Assembly (NCBI GenBank): GCA_040388375.1
Contig: JAZKBU010000005.1
Coordinates: forward strand, 478,395 to 542,394
Origin: Bacteroidota bacterium
GTDB lineage: Bacteria > Bacteroidota > Bacteroidia > UKL13-3
Direction: 5' to 3'
Length of the DNA stretch: 64,000 nucleotides
Shown here: piece after piece, positions 63,445 to 64,000 of the stretch
Position numbering within the stretch: the first letter of the stretch is position 1
Layout of the letters: each line of letters opens with the position of its first letter
The notes under the pieces: model-generated
Told to the model about the DNA's origin: nothing
Seen by the model: only the letters and a program-made list of their open reading frames with translations
Database searches by the model: none
Made by a program: the position numbers and the translations under genes

Positions 63445-64000
63445 TTAATTAATATCAAAAACTTTTCTTAACTCAATCATAGCATTCCGTATTCGCGACT
63501 TAACTGTACCCAATGGCATATTCAATTCTTTTGAAATTTCATCGTGGGTATAGCCTTCAAAATATACTTTATCTATCAATTGTCTGTGTTCCGGTCGCAG
63601 GTTCGAAACTATTTTTTTTAATCCAATCTGGTCAACCTTTGCCTGTACCTGGTATGAAGCATCAATGTTTACCAAGTTGTCATCAATACTTTGGTTTTGT
63701 GCTTGCTTATTGTATTGTTTCGAGCGTACTTCATCAATAGCTGAATTTCTGCAAACATTGAGCATCCACGTATATATTGAACCTTTTTCCCTACTATAAT
63801 TGTCTATGTTTTTCCAAATCTTTACAAAAGCTTCCTGTAAAACATCGTTGGCTATTTCTTCATTTTGCGTAATCCTGTTTATTACACCATAAAGTGCAGC
63901 CGAATAGTTATCGTATAAATAACTAAACGCTTCCCTGTTTTTTTCTTTCAGGGCACTAACAAGCAATTGCTCGTTTTTATATGGTTGATTATCTTTGATA
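63445..64000 (-). CDS. ECF sigma factor, 5' end beyond the window
   Basis: The frame runs off the right edge. The visible 185 residues show region 2 (EAFSYLYDNYSAALYGVINRITQ; DVLQEAFVKIWKNIDNYS) and region 4 (LRPEHRQLIDKVYFEGYTHDEISKELNMPLGTVKSRI). The apparent TTG start at 63966 is not needed: eleven further codons upstream continue the usual family N-terminus, so the true start lies outside. It forms a pair with the RskA-type anti-sigma factor. Confidence 0.9.
   Translation of the reverse strand, partial: IKDNQPYKNEQLLVSALKEKNREAFSYLYDNYSAALYGVINRITQNEEIANDVLQEAFVKIWKNIDNYSREKGSIYTWMLNVCRNSAIDEVRSKQYNKQAQNQSIDDNLVNIDASYQVQAKVDQIGLKKIVSNLRPEHRQLIDKVYFEGYTHDEISKELNMPLGTVKSRIRNAMIELRKVFDIN

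Overview
The window is AT-rich, densely coded DNA from the chromosome of a member of the Bacteroidota. The assignment rests on several family-level markers: a fused MurF-alanine racemase, a gingipain-fold PorU-type sortase of the type IX secretion system, DUF3078 and DUF4476 proteins, sigma/anti-sigma pairs, weak or absent Shine-Dalgarno sequences, and promoters of the TTTG / TAnnTTTG type. I cannot name the genus. Almost everything is chromosomal housekeeping. I see no insertion sequence, prophage, CRISPR array, tRNA or rRNA, and no gene-free stretch longer than about 180 bases. Two genes run off the ends: an alpha-2-macroglobulin-like protein on the left (its C-terminus is missing) and an ECF sigma factor on the right (its N-terminus is missing).

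Layout. 1-9.4 kb: partial alpha-2-macroglobulin, a methyltransferase, a DUF3078 protein, dnaE and trxA. 9.4-12.3 kb: a DUF58 protein, then an Xre/RES toxin-antitoxin pair whose toxin stop codon directly touches the ispE start. 12.3-20.7 kb, mostly minus strand: an ABC ATPase, gatC, an acyltransferase, pyrE with a divergent Nudix gene, a soluble PAS histidine kinase, lipB, lepA and an unfamiliar membrane P-loop protein. 20.8-24.7 kb: a VOC protein, an FMN reductase, then an ECF sigma factor operon with a TM-linker-barrel protein and a PKD lipoprotein. 24.8-34.6 kb: AMP nucleosidase, a beta-CASP nuclease and a nucleoside phosphorylase, two tiny exported proteins, an ArsC-like protein, murF-alr, a GNAT protein and an M13 peptidase. 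34.7-44.3 kb: a pseudouridine synthase, a DUF4476 / CsgG-like / phosphate-binding-like series, an FAD-linked oxidase, obg, adk, tsaE, a LamG lipoprotein, a SixA-like phosphatase and DUF423. 44.4-54.2 kb: a DUF3352-like protein, a flippase-like membrane protein, the large PorU-type sortase and a glycosyltransferase. 54.2-64 kb: dnaJ, grpE, a WbqC protein, an exported superoxide dismutase, kdsB, an aldolase-CBS fusion, rnc, fabF, acpP and a second sigma/anti-sigma pair.

How the genes fit together. Most are core functions: replication (dnaE), translation and tRNA modification (lepA, gatC, tsaE, obg), cell-wall and lipid synthesis (murF-alr, ispE, fabF-acpP, acyltransferase, kdsB), and chaperones (grpE-dnaJ). 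The less ordinary items are: (a) the sigma-factor operon whose presumed anti-sigma protein combines an inner-membrane helix, a roughly 150-residue linker and a C-terminal barrel-like domain; (b) a transaldolase-like aldolase fused to KdsD-type CBS domains and converging on kdsB; (c) a DnaJ that keeps only two of its four zinc-binding motifs; (d) a membrane-anchored DnaA/IstB-like P-loop protein; (e) a G8 tract inside the flippase-like gene; and (f) the toxin-antitoxin module joined to ispE. All functional statements come from reading motifs; no database search was run.
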